NCBI RefSeq assembly: GCF_900107935.1
Contig: NZ_FNVG01000011.1
Coordinates: forward strand, 62,001 to 126,000
Direction of reading: 5' to 3'
From: Vibrio hangzhouensis
Lineage (GTDB): Bacteria > Pseudomonadota > Gammaproteobacteria > Enterobacterales > Vibrionaceae
Length of the DNA stretch: 64,000 nucleotides
Both the position numbers and the translations under genes were made by a program. The notes beneath the pieces are model-generated. The model was not told the DNA's origin and made no database searches. It saw nothing but the letters and a program-made list of their open reading frames with translations. This document shows positions 1-9,284 of the stretch, in pieces (positions within the stretch are counted from its first letter, which is position 1; every line of letters starts with the position of its first letter).

Positions 1-2
1 AG

Positions 3-305
3 AAAGAAGGCATTGAATCCCCCAAGAAAGTCTATATTCCTTCCATCGCTCCCGGCTCTTTGTTGCTATACCGTGGCGAAGCCTTCTCGCGATTAAACGA
101 TAAGTTTTTGATTGGTGCTTTAAAACTCACTCACATCAACATACTGGATCTGAATGGTGAAGGTCAGGTACTGGAGGAGCGGCGCTACTACGAGGATCTC
201 AATGAACGGATTCGCGATATCACAACGGATGAGCACGGTCATCTGTGGTTCACGACCGACAGCGGCAACATCTATCGGGTGAATTGGCCATCACCTTCCC
301 AATAG
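3..305 (+). CDS. PQQ-dependent aldose sugar dehydrogenase, C-terminal fragment (5' end outside window)
   Basis: The open frame runs in from the left edge and stops at 303-305, so only about the last 100 residues are visible. They read PSIAPGS, then LIGALKLTHINILDL, then ERIRDITTDEHGHLWFTTDS. This is the closing blade pattern of the soluble glucose/sorbosone dehydrogenase (YliI/Asd) beta-propeller family. Family members are periplasmic quinoproteins that oxidise aldoses. The active-site His/Arg residues lie upstream and cannot be checked. The usual family order is PSIAPSG; here it reads PSIAPGS. A hairpin terminator follows at once. Confidence 0.7.
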   Translation, partial: KEGIESPKKVYIPSIAPGSLLLYRGEAFSRLNDKFLIGALKLTHINILDLNGEGQVLEERRYYEDLNERIRDITTDEHGHLWFTTDSGNIYRVNWPSPSQ

Positions 306-333
306 GCTCTCTGCAATAAACCCCCAAAAAACA

Positions 334-359
334 ACAAACCCGCTCTTGAGCGGGTTTGT
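334..359. terminator. bidirectional hairpin terminator
   Basis: A 12-bp perfect stem (ACAAACCCGCTC pairing with GAGCGGGTTTGT, 2-nt loop) lies between two convergent genes, the sugar dehydrogenase end at 305 and the yfbV end at 385. It can serve both. Confidence 0.8.
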
Positions 360-384
360 AATTCACACGGGAGACGCGACAACT

Positions 385-837
385 TTAGAACCAACGTTCA
401 AAGTCACGTCGATCCAACTGCCTGAACGCGCGGTTCAGCGTCATGGCTAACTCCTTATAGCGTGGCTTCGCTTTGACAGGCTCGAGCGCGAACCCCGTTT
501 CAATGATCTTCTGGTGCAGTTCACGATACCAGGACGCAAGTGCCGGAGGTAGCTGTGTATTGTAGCGATTCCCTAACCACCACATGCCCTGAACGGGTAG
601 ACTGATGGCAAATAGCGCAATGACGATGGCCTGCGGCATAGCCGGTGCGTTACTGAACGCCATTTGCGTTAACACGCTGATCGCTGCGACCGCGGGCATC
701 ACTTTGATACCAAACTTCGTTGCTTTAATGATGCGCTGCTCAGGGAACATCGGGGTCAGTTCCTTTCTCATTGGCCAAAGCTCCATATACTTTTGACCAT
801 TTTTTATACTCTGAGTCAGACTTACTCGCTCGCTCAT
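385..837 (-). CDS. yfbV: UPF0208/DUF412 inner-membrane protein YfbV
   Basis: This 150-residue protein reads [13 protein letters not shown] near its N-terminus, the signature of the YfbV (UPF0208) family, which is about 150 residues in enterobacteria and sits beside ackA there too. Two hydrophobic segments at about residues 45-90 predict an integral inner-membrane protein. E. coli YfbV has been linked to macrodomain/chromosome organisation; nothing in the sequence proves this here. The start at 837 is chosen because GTGAGG lies about 6 nt upstream; an in-frame GTG at 849 would add four residues. It is divergent from ackA. Confidence 0.88.
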   Translation of the reverse strand: MSERVSLTQSIKNGQKYMELWPMRKELTPMFPEQRIIKATKFGIKVMPAVAAISVLTQMAFSNAPAMPQAIVIALFAISLPVQGMWWLGNRYNTQLPPALASWYRELHQKIIETGFALEPVKAKPRYKELAMTLNRAFRQLDRRDFERWF

Positions 838-1171
838 AGGCAACCTCACTAAAAAAAAGTTGAACTATTCAACTAAATCAGCAAAATATTGACGGAAGTT
901 AATATTCTTTCAAATTTATTTTGTTATCTTCTGTCATTATCGTTATTCTTTGCGATTCCTCAATCTCATTGTTGTCTTTATTTACAATAAAGGCAACCAG
1001 GAGATGAACGTCGCAAGGACGCAAATGTGATTTTACTGAGAAAATCGCATATTATTATACGGCAATTGATGATTTTTTGACCAAGGCTGATTGGTAATCT
1101 TTTATTACTTTTCGGCCTTGAGAACGTTTATACCCTTGATCCTCGATCAGATAAAATACAGGTAACCTCTA
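838..1171. other. divergent yfbV/ackA intergenic region with structured ackA leader
   Basis: This AT-rich region carries possible leader elements for ackA. A 9-codon frame at 1004-1030 (MNVARTQM, stop included) follows an AGGAG. Its last two codons lie inside the left arm of a 10-bp hairpin (1025-1034 with 1041-1050, one G-U pair). Further down, ACCAA/TTGGT (1080-1095) competes with AAGGC/GCCTT (1083-1119). No known riboswitch is recognised and the transcription start cannot be fixed by eye. Confidence 0.35.
851..874 (-). terminator. hairpin plus T-run in the yfbV leader
   Basis: Read on the minus strand, AGTTGAA-TAG-TTCAACT forms a 7-bp stem with a 3-nt loop, followed by eight T residues that end just before the yfbV Shine-Dalgarno. 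The stem is AT-rich and weak. It has the layout of an intrinsic terminator or attenuator in front of yfbV. Confidence 0.4.
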
Positions 1172-2368
1172 ATGTCTAAGCTGGTTTTAGTTTTAAACTG
1201 CGGTAGTTCTTCTCTTAAGTTCGCCATCGTTGATGCAGAAAACGGTGATGAGCACCTAACAGGTCTTGCTGAATGTCTTCACCTTCCAGAAGCTCGTATC
1301 AAGTGGAAACTTGATGGTAAACACGAAGCGCAACTAGGTAACGGTGCTGCACACGATGAAGCGCTATCTTTTATCGTTGAAACTATTCTTGCTTCTAAGC
1401 CAGAACTTTCTCAAGCGCTAGCAGCTGTTGGTCACCGAGTTGTACACGGCGGCGAGAAATTCACTCAATCAGTACTGATCGACGACACTGTTGTTAAAGG
1501 TATTGAAGACTGTGCAACTCTAGCACCTCTTCACAACCCAGCGGCTATCATCGGTATTAAAGCGGCTCAAAAAGCTTTCCCTGGTCTGCCAATGTCTGCA
1601 GTTTTCGACACTGCATTCCACCAGTCAATGCCAGAAGAAGCATACCTATACGCGCTTCCATACAACCTATATAAAGAGCACGGCATTCGTCGTTACGGCA
1701 TGCACGGTACATCTCACCTGTTTATCGCTCGCGAAACAGCTGAGCGCCTGGGTAAACCAGCTGATGAACTTAACATCATCAACTGCCACCTAGGTAACGG
1801 CGCCTCTGTATGTGCTATCAAAAACGGTAAATCTGTAGACACTTCTATGGGTCTGACTCCTCTTGAGGGCCTTGTTATGGGTACTCGTTGTGGCGATATC
1901 GACCCTGCGATCATCTTCCACCTACACGACGCACTAGGTTACTCTGTTGAGCAAATCAACACGATGCTAACTAAAGAATCTGGCCTGCAAGGTCTGACTG
2001 AAGTGACTTCTGACTGTCGTTTCGTTGAAGACAACTACGGTGAGAAAGAAGAAGCGACGCGTGCAATGGACGTGTTCTGCCACCGTCTGGCAAAATACGT
2101 AGCGGGTTATACAGCGACCCTAGAAGGTCGTCTGGACGCTATCGTATTCACTGGTGGTATCGGTGAAAACTCTGCGCCAATCCGTGAAATGGTTCTAAAC
2201 CGTCTGGGTGTATTTGGCATCGAAGTTGATGGCGAAGCTAACCTTAAAGCTCGTTTCGGTGGTGAAGGCACTATCACTTCTGCAAACAGCCGCATCCCAG
2301 CTATGGTTATCTCTACTAACGAAGAGCTAGTCATCGCTGAAGATACTGCGCGCCTAGCAGGTCTTTAA
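1172..2368 (+). CDS. ackA: acetate kinase
   Basis: This cytosolic enzyme interconverts acetyl-phosphate plus ADP with acetate plus ATP, the last step of acetate overflow. At 398 residues it is full length. Visible ASKHA-fold signatures are the N-terminal phosphate loop [11 protein letters not shown] (residues 7-17), HRVVHGGE at 88-95 with the substrate-binding Arg, FDTAFH near 146, GMHGTSH near 176, HLGNGAS near 205 and GGIGENS near 328. pta follows 127 nt downstream behind a hairpin, so the pair can be transcribed together or separately. Codon use looks highly biased (abundant GGT, CGT, AAC), suggesting strong expression. Confidence 0.98.
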   Translation: MSKLVLVLNCGSSSLKFAIVDAENGDEHLTGLAECLHLPEARIKWKLDGKHEAQLGNGAAHDEALSFIVETILASKPELSQALAAVGHRVVHGGEKFTQSVLIDDTVVKGIEDCATLAPLHNPAAIIGIKAAQKAFPGLPMSAVFDTAFHQSMPEEAYLYALPYNLYKEHGIRRYGMHGTSHLFIARETAERLGKPADELNIINCHLGNGASVCAIKNGKSVDTSMGLTPLEGLVMGTRCGDIDPAIIFHLHDALGYSVEQINTMLTKESGLQGLTEVTSDCRFVEDNYGEKEEATRAMDVFCHRLAKYVAGYTATLEGRLDAIVFTGGIGENSAPIREMVLNRLGVFGIEVDGEANLKARFGGEGTITSANSRIPAMVISTNEELVIAEDTARLAGL

Positions 2369-2372
2369 TTTC

Positions 2373-2404
2373 AAACTGGCTAACTAAGGTTAGCCAGTTT
2401 TCGT
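2373..2404 (+). terminator. ackA-pta intergenic hairpin
   Basis: AAACTGGCTAA pairs with TTAGCCAGTTT, followed by a short T-rich stretch. The T-run is only four to five bases, so it may be leaky and allow read-through into pta. Confidence 0.6.
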
Positions 2405-2495
2405 ATTGGGCTCGGTAGAACGTTTTACTTCTCCTGTTAAAGGCGTTCATATTGCTGAGTTTCTTCCCCTACATATAGTTTGAGGTACTCAAAGA

Positions 2496-4640
2496 ATGTC
2501 CCGTACTATTATGCTTGTACCCACTAGCGCTGGCGTAGGTCTTACCAGTGTTAGCATGGGTGTACTGCGCGCTATGGAACGTAAAGGCGTGAACGTTGCG
2601 TTCTACAAGCCTATCGCTCAGCCTCGCCACGGTGGCGATCAACCAGACTTAACTTCTACTATCGTTGGCAATAGCAGCGACATGCAAGTGGGTCAACCAC
2701 TTCCAATGTCTGACGTTGAGAACCTGTACGGTAGCGAAAAGGTAGATGTGCTACTTGAGACGATTGTTGAACGTTACAACCAGGTAAGCAAAGATGCAGA
2801 AGTCACGCTTATCGAAGGTCTGGTACCAACTCGTAAGCACCCATTTGCAAACGCAGTAAACGCGGAAATCGCAAAAACGCTTGGCGCTGAGATCGTATTT
2901 GTAGCAACGCCTGGCACTGACAACCCAAGTCAGCTTAAAGAGCGCATTGAAGTTGCATGTACCAACTACGGTGGTACTAAGAACAAGAACATCTCTGGCG
3001 TTATCATCAACAAGCTGAATGCTCCAGTTGATGAAGCTGGCCGTACGCGTCCTGATCTGTCTGAAATCTTCGACGACGCAGACACCGCGCAACAGGCTAA
3101 CCTTGAAGTGATGCAGATCTTCAACACTAGCCCAATCCGCGTTCTTGGCTGTGTACCTTGGAAGATCGACCTAATCGCAACGCGTGCTATCGACATGGCG
3201 AAGCACCTGAATGCAGAAGTCATCAACGAAGGTGACATTGCCAAGCGTCGTATTAAGAGCATCACGTTCTGTGCACGTTCTCTGCCAAACATGATTGAGC
3301 ACTTCAAACCAGGCTCTCTACTGGTTACTTCAGCAGACCGTCCAGACGTTATCGTCGCTGCGGCTCTTGCTGCAATGAACGGTGTAGAAATCGGCGCTAT
3401 CCTACTAACAGGTGGCTACGATGTTCCTGCTGAGATTGCTGGCCTAATCAAGCCTGCACTAGACACGGGTCTACCAATCTTCAAAGCTCAGGGTAACACG
3501 TGGCAAACCTCTCTTAACCTACAGAGCTTCAGCCTGGAAGTACCTGCAGACGATAAAGAGCGTATCGAGTTCGTTAACGAGCACGTTGCTGGTCACATCG
3601 ACGGCCCTTGGATTGATTCTCTACTTGAAGGTACTATCGGTACTCGTAAGCTAAGCCCACCAGCATTCCGTTACCAGCTAACTGAACTTGCTCGTAAAGC
3701 TGGCAAACGTATCGTTCTTCCTGAAGGTGATGAACCTCGTACAGTTAAAGCTGCAGCTATCTGTGCTGAGCGTGGCATCGCAGAATGTGTGCTTCTTGGT
3801 AATCCTGACGAAATCAAGCGCGTAGCTGCACAACAAGGTGTTGAGCTAGGTGCTGGTGTCACAATCATCGATTCTGATGCGGTACGTGAAAACTACGTTG
3901 CTCGTCTCGTTGAGCTGCGTGGCGCGAAAGGTATGACTGAAGTTGTGGCTCGTGAGAAGCTACAAGACTCTGTTTACCTTGGCACAATGATGCTGGAAGC
4001 AAACGAAGTAGACGGTCTGGTATCTGGTGCTGTTCATACAACAGCGAATACTATCGTTCCTCCGTTCCAAATCATCAAAACAGCTCCGGGTACATCTATC
4101 GTATCTTCAATCTTCTTCATGCTACTGCCTGATCAAGTATTGGTATACGGTGACTGTGCAATCAACCCTGATCCAACCGCAGAGCAACTTGCTGAAATCG
4201 CAATCCAATCTGCAGACTCTGCTGCGGCGTTCGGTATCGACCCACGCGTTGCGATGATCTCGTACTCTACTGGTGAATCTGGTAAAGGTGCTGACGTTGA
4301 TAAAGTACGTGAAGCAACCAAACTAGCGAAAGAGAAACGTCCTGATCTGATCATCGACGGTCCTCTACAGTACGATGCAGCGATCATGGAGAACGTAGCG
4401 GCTTCTAAAGCACCTAACTCTCCAGTTGCAGGTAAAGCGACAGTATTTGTATTCCCAGATCTAAATACGGGTAACACAACATACAAAGCGGTACAGCGTT
4501 CAGCAGACCTGGTTTCTATCGGTCCAATGCTGCAAGGTATGCGCAAGCCAGTTAACGACCTTTCTCGTGGCGCACTGGTCGACGATATCGTCTACACAGT
4601 AGCACTGACTGCAATCCAGTCTGGCCAAGAGCAAAAGTAA
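2496..4640 (+). CDS. pta: phosphate acetyltransferase
   Basis: This enzyme converts acetyl-CoA plus phosphate to acetyl-phosphate and CoA, feeding AckA. The 714 residues match the long, three-domain gammaproteobacterial form. An N-terminal CobQ/BioD-like P-loop domain begins [14 protein letters not shown] (residues 9-22). A DRTGG-type regulatory domain lies at about residues 220-340. The C-terminal catalytic PTA/PTB domain, from about residue 390, contains [24 protein letters not shown] and [10 protein letters not shown]. It lies downstream of ackA on the same strand and ends before a strong terminator. Confidence 0.98.
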   Translation: MSRTIMLVPTSAGVGLTSVSMGVLRAMERKGVNVAFYKPIAQPRHGGDQPDLTSTIVGNSSDMQVGQPLPMSDVENLYGSEKVDVLLETIVERYNQVSKDAEVTLIEGLVPTRKHPFANAVNAEIAKTLGAEIVFVATPGTDNPSQLKERIEVACTNYGGTKNKNISGVIINKLNAPVDEAGRTRPDLSEIFDDADTAQQANLEVMQIFNTSPIRVLGCVPWKIDLIATRAIDMAKHLNAEVINEGDIAKRRIKSITFCARSLPNMIEHFKPGSLLVTSADRPDVIVAAALAAMNGVEIGAILLTGGYDVPAEIAGLIKPALDTGLPIFKAQGNTWQTSLNLQSFSLEVPADDKERIEFVNEHVAGHIDGPWIDSLLEGTIGTRKLSPPAFRYQLTELARKAGKRIVLPEGDEPRTVKAAAICAERGIAECVLLGNPDEIKRVAAQQGVELGAGVTIIDSDAVRENYVARLVELRGAKGMTEVVAREKLQDSVYLGTMMLEANEVDGLVSGAVHTTANTIVPPFQIIKTAPGTSIVSSIFFMLLPDQVLVYGDCAINPDPTAEQLAEIAIQSADSAAAFGIDPRVAMISYSTGESGKGADVDKVREATKLAKEKRPDLIIDGPLQYDAAIMENVAASKAPNSPVAGKATVFVFPDLNTGNTTYKAVQRSADLVSIGPMLQGMRKPVNDLSRGALVDDIVYTVALTAIQSGQEQK

Positions 4641-4660
4641 GCTACTAAGCTAAAGATTGA

Positions 4661-4690
4661 AGCCCCGGCGTAAGCAGGGGCTTTTTTTTA
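4661..4690 (+). terminator. pta terminator
   Basis: AGCCCC/GGGGCT stem with a 10-nt loop followed by eight T residues; it ends the ackA-pta unit and abuts the convergent MgtC-family gene. Confidence 0.85.
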
Positions 4691-4691
4691 G

Positions 4692-5975
4692 TCATAGACC
4701 GGTGCCCAGTGACAACAACACCCCCAAGCCACTGACAACACTCACCAACATGATCGGCACGACCCTTACCCAGAGTTTCTTACTGCCGAATACGATCACC
4801 ATCGACATCTTCACCAAGGTGTTCACTGACGCCGCAATAATGATGCCCATCGCAGCCACAGAAGCTGGCAGTACACTGGTACTTTGCCGGGCTAAGGTAA
4901 GAGAAATGGCATCCACGTCTGTGATACCTGACAGAGCAGCCAAAACCAGTACCCCAACATGGCCAAACCACTCGGATAACGCATGGGACAGCAACATGAT
5001 CAGTGCGAGCACGATACCAAAGAAAAGTGCTGAGCCCAGAGCCAGTGGATTTGTTTTGGTCTCAGATTGACTAACCGAAACATTCGGGGCCATTTTCCAC
5101 AGCCACCAGCAAGGCAGATACATCGCAAGCATCATCACGCCAACGGGAAGCGCTATCTGCTCAATGAGATCTGGGTTGATAACAGACAGCACCACAAGCA
5201 GTCTGGGGAACATAGTGCCACAACTAAGCAAGATACCCGTCGCCAGTAAAGGACTGACCGAAGGTTGCTGCCTGGACAATTGAGAAAACTGCAATGTCAG
5301 AGCCGTCGATGAACTCAAGCCCGCAAAAATTGAAGTAAACAGGATGCCCCGTTTTGCGCCGGCAATGCGTATAGCAAAGTAGCCAACAAAGGAGATACTG
5401 GCAATCAGTACCACCATCCACCAGATCTCATACGGATTGAGTGCCTGCCAGGGTCCAAACCCCTGATTAGGCAGTAACGGCAGCATTACGATCGATATCA
5501 ATAGAAGTTGGAGTGCTGCATCCAACTCATACTCTTTTAGTTTGGCGAGCGCCTGGTGCAGTTCGCGCTTGTTGTCGAGTACGATGGCGGTAATGACTGC
5601 GGCAGCTGCGGCAGCAATTGGCTCGTCATACACCGCTAACGTACCGAGCAGAAAGGTAATTAAAAGAGCCACAACGCCAGTGATGCTGATGTCCTGATTT
5701 CGCTTTTGCTGAACCACAAACGCAATGGCAGCAATCACAACCAGAGCAACCAATGTGAAACCGACAATAACAATAGACGTTTGTTTAGCAACAGCGGCAA
5801 CCAGTCCGCCCAGTAAACCGACAAGTGCAAAAGTACGGATCCCGGCAACACGGCTTCCTTCAACACTTTTTCGCATAACCCAGCCACGCTGAGTACCGAC
5901 TATGGCCCCCAACAACAGAGCAATGAATAGCTTCCAGACGAGGTTACCGTTGTTGAAGATCTCACCGATGTCCAT
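4692..5975 (-). CDS. MgtC/SapB-family DUF4010 membrane protein
   Basis: This 427-residue protein is hydrophobic almost throughout, with roughly 12 or more membrane segments. The N-terminal ~150 residues read LLLGAIVGTQRGW and GIRTFALVGLLGGL, which are MgtC/SapB signatures. The remainder matches the DUF4010 architecture (ALSGITDVDAISLTLARQS near residue 350). It is an inner-membrane protein of unknown activity. MgtC domains are associated with Mg2+ limitation and ATP-synthase modulation in pathogens, but the DUF4010 fusion has no settled role. It is monocistronic as far as can be seen. Confidence 0.82.
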   Translation of the reverse strand: MDIGEIFNNGNLVWKLFIALLLGAIVGTQRGWVMRKSVEGSRVAGIRTFALVGLLGGLVAAVAKQTSIVIVGFTLVALVVIAAIAFVVQQKRNQDISITGVVALLITFLLGTLAVYDEPIAAAAAAVITAIVLDNKRELHQALAKLKEYELDAALQLLLISIVMLPLLPNQGFGPWQALNPYEIWWMVVLIASISFVGYFAIRIAGAKRGILFTSIFAGLSSSTALTLQFSQLSRQQPSVSPLLATGILLSCGTMFPRLLVVLSVINPDLIEQIALPVGVMMLAMYLPCWWLWKMAPNVSVSQSETKTNPLALGSALFFGIVLALIMLLSHALSEWFGHVGVLVLAALSGITDVDAISLTLARQSTSVLPASVAAMGIIIAASVNTLVKMSMVIVFGSKKLWVRVVPIMLVSVVSGLGVLLSLGTGL

Positions 5976-6069
5976 AAAACACTCCCACCCCTGCCTTTAC
6001 ACTATTAGTGTAAGTGCTTCAGCGCAGAGATCTTTGATGGACACCGTTTTTTTCACATTATCTGTTTGA

Positions 6070-7029
6070 TTATGTGGAAATCCGTTCACGGTGATGGGGC
6101 GAGTCCAAATCCAGATTCGGCCCTAAGGGGACGACTTGCGTCGGATTGATGCCGGTGTGGCTGAAATAATAGTGGCGTTTTATGTGGTAAAAGTCCGTCG
6201 TCTGTTTGACTCCCTGGATCTGGTACAGCTCTTTCAAATAGCCCTGGATATTTGCATAGTCGGCGATACGTTGCTGATTACACTTAAAATGCCCCACATA
6301 CACGGCGTCAAAACGAACCAGAGTCGTGAACAAACGCCAGTCAGCCTCTGTGATACGCTCACCTGTCAGATAGCGATGTTCTGCGAGATGGCTGTCAACG
6401 CGATCAAGAGCGGCAAATAAGCTGTGAAACGCTTCTTCGTAGGCTTCCTGTGTCGTCGCAAAGCCGCAACGATAAACACCATTATTAATATTGGGATAGA
6501 TGAAGTCGTTCCATTCATCAACCGTACTCTGCAAAGGCTCCGGATAATAATCGTCCACATTCCCCGTCAAATCGTTAAACTCCGAGTTGAACATTCGAAT
6601 GATTTCAGAGGATTCGTTACTGACGATGGTATTGGTTTTCTTATCCCACAACACAGGGACAGTAACTCTCCCGGTGTAGTCATACTTTGCCTGGGTATAA
6701 ATCTGATGAAGCTTAGTAAATCCAAACAGTGGCTCTGGCAAACCAAAAGACCATCCCTCTGACATCATATCAGGGCAGACAACGGTGACACCGATGTGCG
6801 ATTCGAGGCCTTTCAGAGTTCGGAAAATCAAAGTACGGTGAGCCCAGGGGCAGGCAAGAGAGACATAGAGATGGTAGCGGCCGGATTCTGGCTGGAACTG
6901 TGCATCAGGTTTATTTCTAATCCAATGTCGAAATCCGGCATCTTCGCGCACAAACTTTCCGCCAGAAGATTTGGTGTCATACCAGACATCATGCCATACA
7001 CCTTCTATCAACTTACCCATCCATTTCAT
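6070..7029 (-). CDS. yqjG: glutathionyl-hydroquinone reductase (Xi-class GST)
   Basis: This is a cytosolic enzyme of the YqjG/ECM4 family, which removes glutathione from glutathionyl-hydroquinones. The catalytic cysteine lies in ACPWAHR (Cys60 from the first Met), and the GST C-terminal helical domain contains ITEADWRLFTTLVRFDAVYVGHFKCN, diagnostic of this class. Length is 319 residues, or 316 if translation starts at the second Met (MGKLIEG), which better fits relatives. Both flanking genes appear to be separate transcription units. Confidence 0.93.
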   Translation of the reverse strand: MKWMGKLIEGVWHDVWYDTKSSGGKFVREDAGFRHWIRNKPDAQFQPESGRYHLYVSLACPWAHRTLIFRTLKGLESHIGVTVVCPDMMSEGWSFGLPEPLFGFTKLHQIYTQAKYDYTGRVTVPVLWDKKTNTIVSNESSEIIRMFNSEFNDLTGNVDDYYPEPLQSTVDEWNDFIYPNINNGVYRCGFATTQEAYEEAFHSLFAALDRVDSHLAEHRYLTGERITEADWRLFTTLVRFDAVYVGHFKCNQQRIADYANIQGYLKELYQIQGVKQTTDFYHIKRHYYFSHTGINPTQVVPLGPNLDLDSPHHRERIST

Positions 7030-7180
7030 CCTCTCTATACCTAACTTAATGCCAGTATAGGAAAAGTCACGGATTAACTTAAGTATGAGATTTTAAAGAA
7101 GACGTTCGAATTCATTGAAGAAGTGATATCACATGCCCCATGTGCCGTGCTATCAGAAACAGCATCAAAATAAGGCGATC

Positions 7181-7214
7181 AAAAAAAGCGCGACCAAAAA
7201 GATTGCCGCGCTTT
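7181..7214 (-). terminator. oppABCDF / OppZ terminator
   Basis: On the minus strand AAAGCGCG pairs with CGCGCTTT across a 14-nt loop, followed by a run of T residues. It ends the opp operon and supplies the Hfq-type 3' tail of the OppZ candidate. Confidence 0.85.
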
Positions 7215-7232
7215 GGCCCGTCACAGGCTGAA
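7181..7232 (-). ncRNA. oppZ: OppZ-like sRNA released from the oppF 3' UTR
   Basis: In Vibrio cholerae a ~52-nt RNase E product of the oppABCDF 3' UTR, OppZ, represses the operon from oppB. Here the segment from 7232 down to the end of the terminator T-run is 52 nt. It starts just after a UAUU stretch that could be an RNase E site. Its first 13 nt, UUCAGCCUGUGAC, are complementary (11 Watson-Crick pairs, one G-U, one mismatch) to positions 11135-11147, just upstream of the oppB start. The identification rests on position, length and pairing, not on a database match. Confidence 0.62.
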
Positions 7233-7295
7233 ATAGCGACTCTGACTACTCACACACAAATAATCAGAGCCATTCCTTGCTAAGATTCGGATCGT

Positions 7296-8297
7296 CTAAA
7301 TATCGACGTGTAGGCATGACACAGCATGCACATCCGTTCCCTTTATCGTTGGTTTTTGTTGCGCACACTGTTCTGTCGCCATAGGGCAACGAGTGCGGAA
7401 CACACAACCTGAAGGAGGGTTTATTGGTGAAGGAAGGTCCCCTTCCAACATCTGAATAGTTTTACTGCGCTCAATCTTAGGATCCGGAATCGGTACCGCT
7501 GACATCAACGCACGCGTATACGGGTGCTTAGGATCAGCAAACAGAGCCTCTGCTTCGCCCAGTTCTACTGCATTACCCAGATACATCACCAGTACACGGT
7601 CAGAGATGTGTTTTACAACCGACAAGTCGTGGGCGATAAACACTAAGCTAAGGCCAAGCTCTTTCTGAAGTTCTTTCAGCAGGTTCACGACCTGTGCCTG
7701 AATCGATACGTCAAGTGCTGACACTGGCTCATCACAAATGATCATCTTAGGACGAAGAATAAGTGCACGTGCAATACCAATACGCTGACACTGACCACCA
7801 GAGAACTCGTGCGGGTAACGGTTGATTACGTTTGGCAACAAACCTACCTTCGCCATCATCTCTTTAACGCGATCTTTCACTTCCTGCTTTGACAACTCAG
7901 GGTAAAAAGTCTCAAGAGGCTCAGCAATAATATCGCCAACCGTCATACGCGGGTTCAGTGACGCCAGAGGATCCTGGAAAATCATCTGAATTTCTTTACG
8001 TGTATTGCGGCGCTGAACTTCTTTCATCTTGGTCAGATCCTGACCAAGCCACATCACTTCACCTTCCGTCGCTTCAACCAGGCCGATGATTGCGCGTGCG
8101 AACGTTGACTTACCACAACCTGACTCGCCAACTACCCCGAGCGTTTCACCTTCGTACAAACGAACGTTAACACCATCAACTGCTTTTAACTGAGACGGTT
8201 TAGTCCAGGGCCAAGCCGATTTAGCTGCAATACTGAAGTGAACTTTCAGTTCTTTAACGTCCAGTAGTAATGATTTGTTATCTGTCATTGCATTCAT
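7296..8297 (-). CDS. oppF: oligopeptide ABC transporter ATP-binding protein OppF
   Basis: This is one of the two ATPases that power oligopeptide import. It shows Walker A GESGCGKST, signature SGGQCQRIGIARAL, Walker B MIICDEP and the OppD/DppF C-terminal extension PYTRALMSAVPIPDP. A cysteine cluster (CVFRTRCPMATEQC) follows, of the kind found at the C-terminus of this subfamily. The start at 8297 is chosen because it overlaps the oppD stop as ATGA and gives 333 residues, close to the E. coli length; the longer frame would overlap oppD by 22 nt. It is the last gene of the operon. Confidence 0.95.
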   Translation of the reverse strand: MNAMTDNKSLLLDVKELKVHFSIAAKSAWPWTKPSQLKAVDGVNVRLYEGETLGVVGESGCGKSTFARAIIGLVEATEGEVMWLGQDLTKMKEVQRRNTRKEIQMIFQDPLASLNPRMTVGDIIAEPLETFYPELSKQEVKDRVKEMMAKVGLLPNVINRYPHEFSGGQCQRIGIARALILRPKMIICDEPVSALDVSIQAQVVNLLKELQKELGLSLVFIAHDLSVVKHISDRVLVMYLGNAVELGEAEALFADPKHPYTRALMSAVPIPDPKIERSKTIQMLEGDLPSPINPPSGCVFRTRCPMATEQCAQQKPTIKGTDVHAVSCLHVDI

Positions 8298-9268
8298 TTC
8301 ACCCAAGCCTCCCAATCAGAAAAACACGCACGCTGACGACCTTGACCAAAGTTCTCTAGCTTTGGTGCTTCTACGCTGCACTGAGGGGTCGCACGGTGGC
8401 AACGCTCCTGATAAGGGCAGCCTGGTGGCAGGCGTAGCAAGTTAGGTGGGTTACCCGGAATAGTCGGTAGAATTTCACCTTCGGTGTCCAAACGTGGGAT
8501 GGCCTTCAACAAACCTTCCGCGTATGGGTGGCTTGGGTTATAGAAGATTTCATCTACAGTACCGTACTCCATAGTACGACCAGCATACATAACCAGAACC
8601 TTGTCGCATGAACCTGCAACCACACCCAAATCGTGAGTGATCATAATAATGGCCGTGTTGAACTCGTCTTTCAATTCGTTCAAAAGGTCCATGATCTGCG
8701 CCTGTACAGTTACGTCCAGTGCAGTAGTTGGCTCATCGGCGATTAATAGTTTTGGACGGCACAACAGGGCCATCGCAATCATTACACGCTGACGCATACC
8801 GCCTGAAAACTCATGTGGATACATAGTAATACGCTTGCGTGCTTCTGGGATTTTAACCGCTTCAAGCATACGTACAGATTCTTCAAACGCCTCTGCTCTG
8901 CCCATGCCTTTATGCAGCATCAATACTTCCATCAACTGGTCGCTCACCTTCATATAAGGATTAAGCGACGTCATTGGATCCTGGAAAATCATCGCAATTT
9001 GCTCAGCACGAACCTTGTTCAGCTCTTTTTCAGGCAGATTTAGGATCTCTTTGCCTTCAAACTTTGCGCTTCCCGAAATGATACCGTTTTTTGCCAGCAG
9101 GCCCATGATGGCAAATACGGTCTGTGATTTACCAGAACCCGATTCACCAACGATGCCCAGAGTCTCACCTTGTTGTAGTGAGAAGTTCAAATCGTTTACT
9201 GCGGTAACAATACCGTCCTGCGTGGTAAATTCGACACGCAGATCTTTTACATCTAATAAGCTCATCAT
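8294..9268 (-). CDS. oppD: oligopeptide ABC transporter ATP-binding protein OppD
   Basis: This is the partner ATPase of OppF. Visible are Walker A GESGSGKSQ, signature SGGMRQRVMIAMAL, Walker B LLIADEPTTAL, and the oligopeptide/dipeptide C-terminal region PYAEGLLKAIPRLD followed by CPYQERCHRATPQC. Length is 324 residues. The Walker A ends in SQ rather than ST, which is common in OppD proteins. There are 16 nt between oppC and oppD, and a 4-nt overlap with oppF, which suggests coupled translation. Confidence 0.95.
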   Translation of the reverse strand: MMSLLDVKDLRVEFTTQDGIVTAVNDLNFSLQQGETLGIVGESGSGKSQTVFAIMGLLAKNGIISGSAKFEGKEILNLPEKELNKVRAEQIAMIFQDPMTSLNPYMKVSDQLMEVLMLHKGMGRAEAFEESVRMLEAVKIPEARKRITMYPHEFSGGMRQRVMIAMALLCRPKLLIADEPTTALDVTVQAQIMDLLNELKDEFNTAIIMITHDLGVVAGSCDKVLVMYAGRTMEYGTVDEIFYNPSHPYAEGLLKAIPRLDTEGEILPTIPGNPPNLLRLPPGCPYQERCHRATPQCSVEAPKLENFGQGRQRACFSDWEAWVK

Positions 9269-9284
9269 ACTTCCTTAGTCGTTG

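Noticed and set aside
990..1060. c-di-GMP-I (GEMM) riboswitch-like bits (GGCAACC, GGACGCAAA) before ackA
   Set aside because: The P1 helix and the tetraloop/receptor of the class are missing; only short words match.
4133..4546. 137-codon minus-strand ORF within pta
   Set aside because: Shadow frame of a highly codon-biased gene; no SD or domain.
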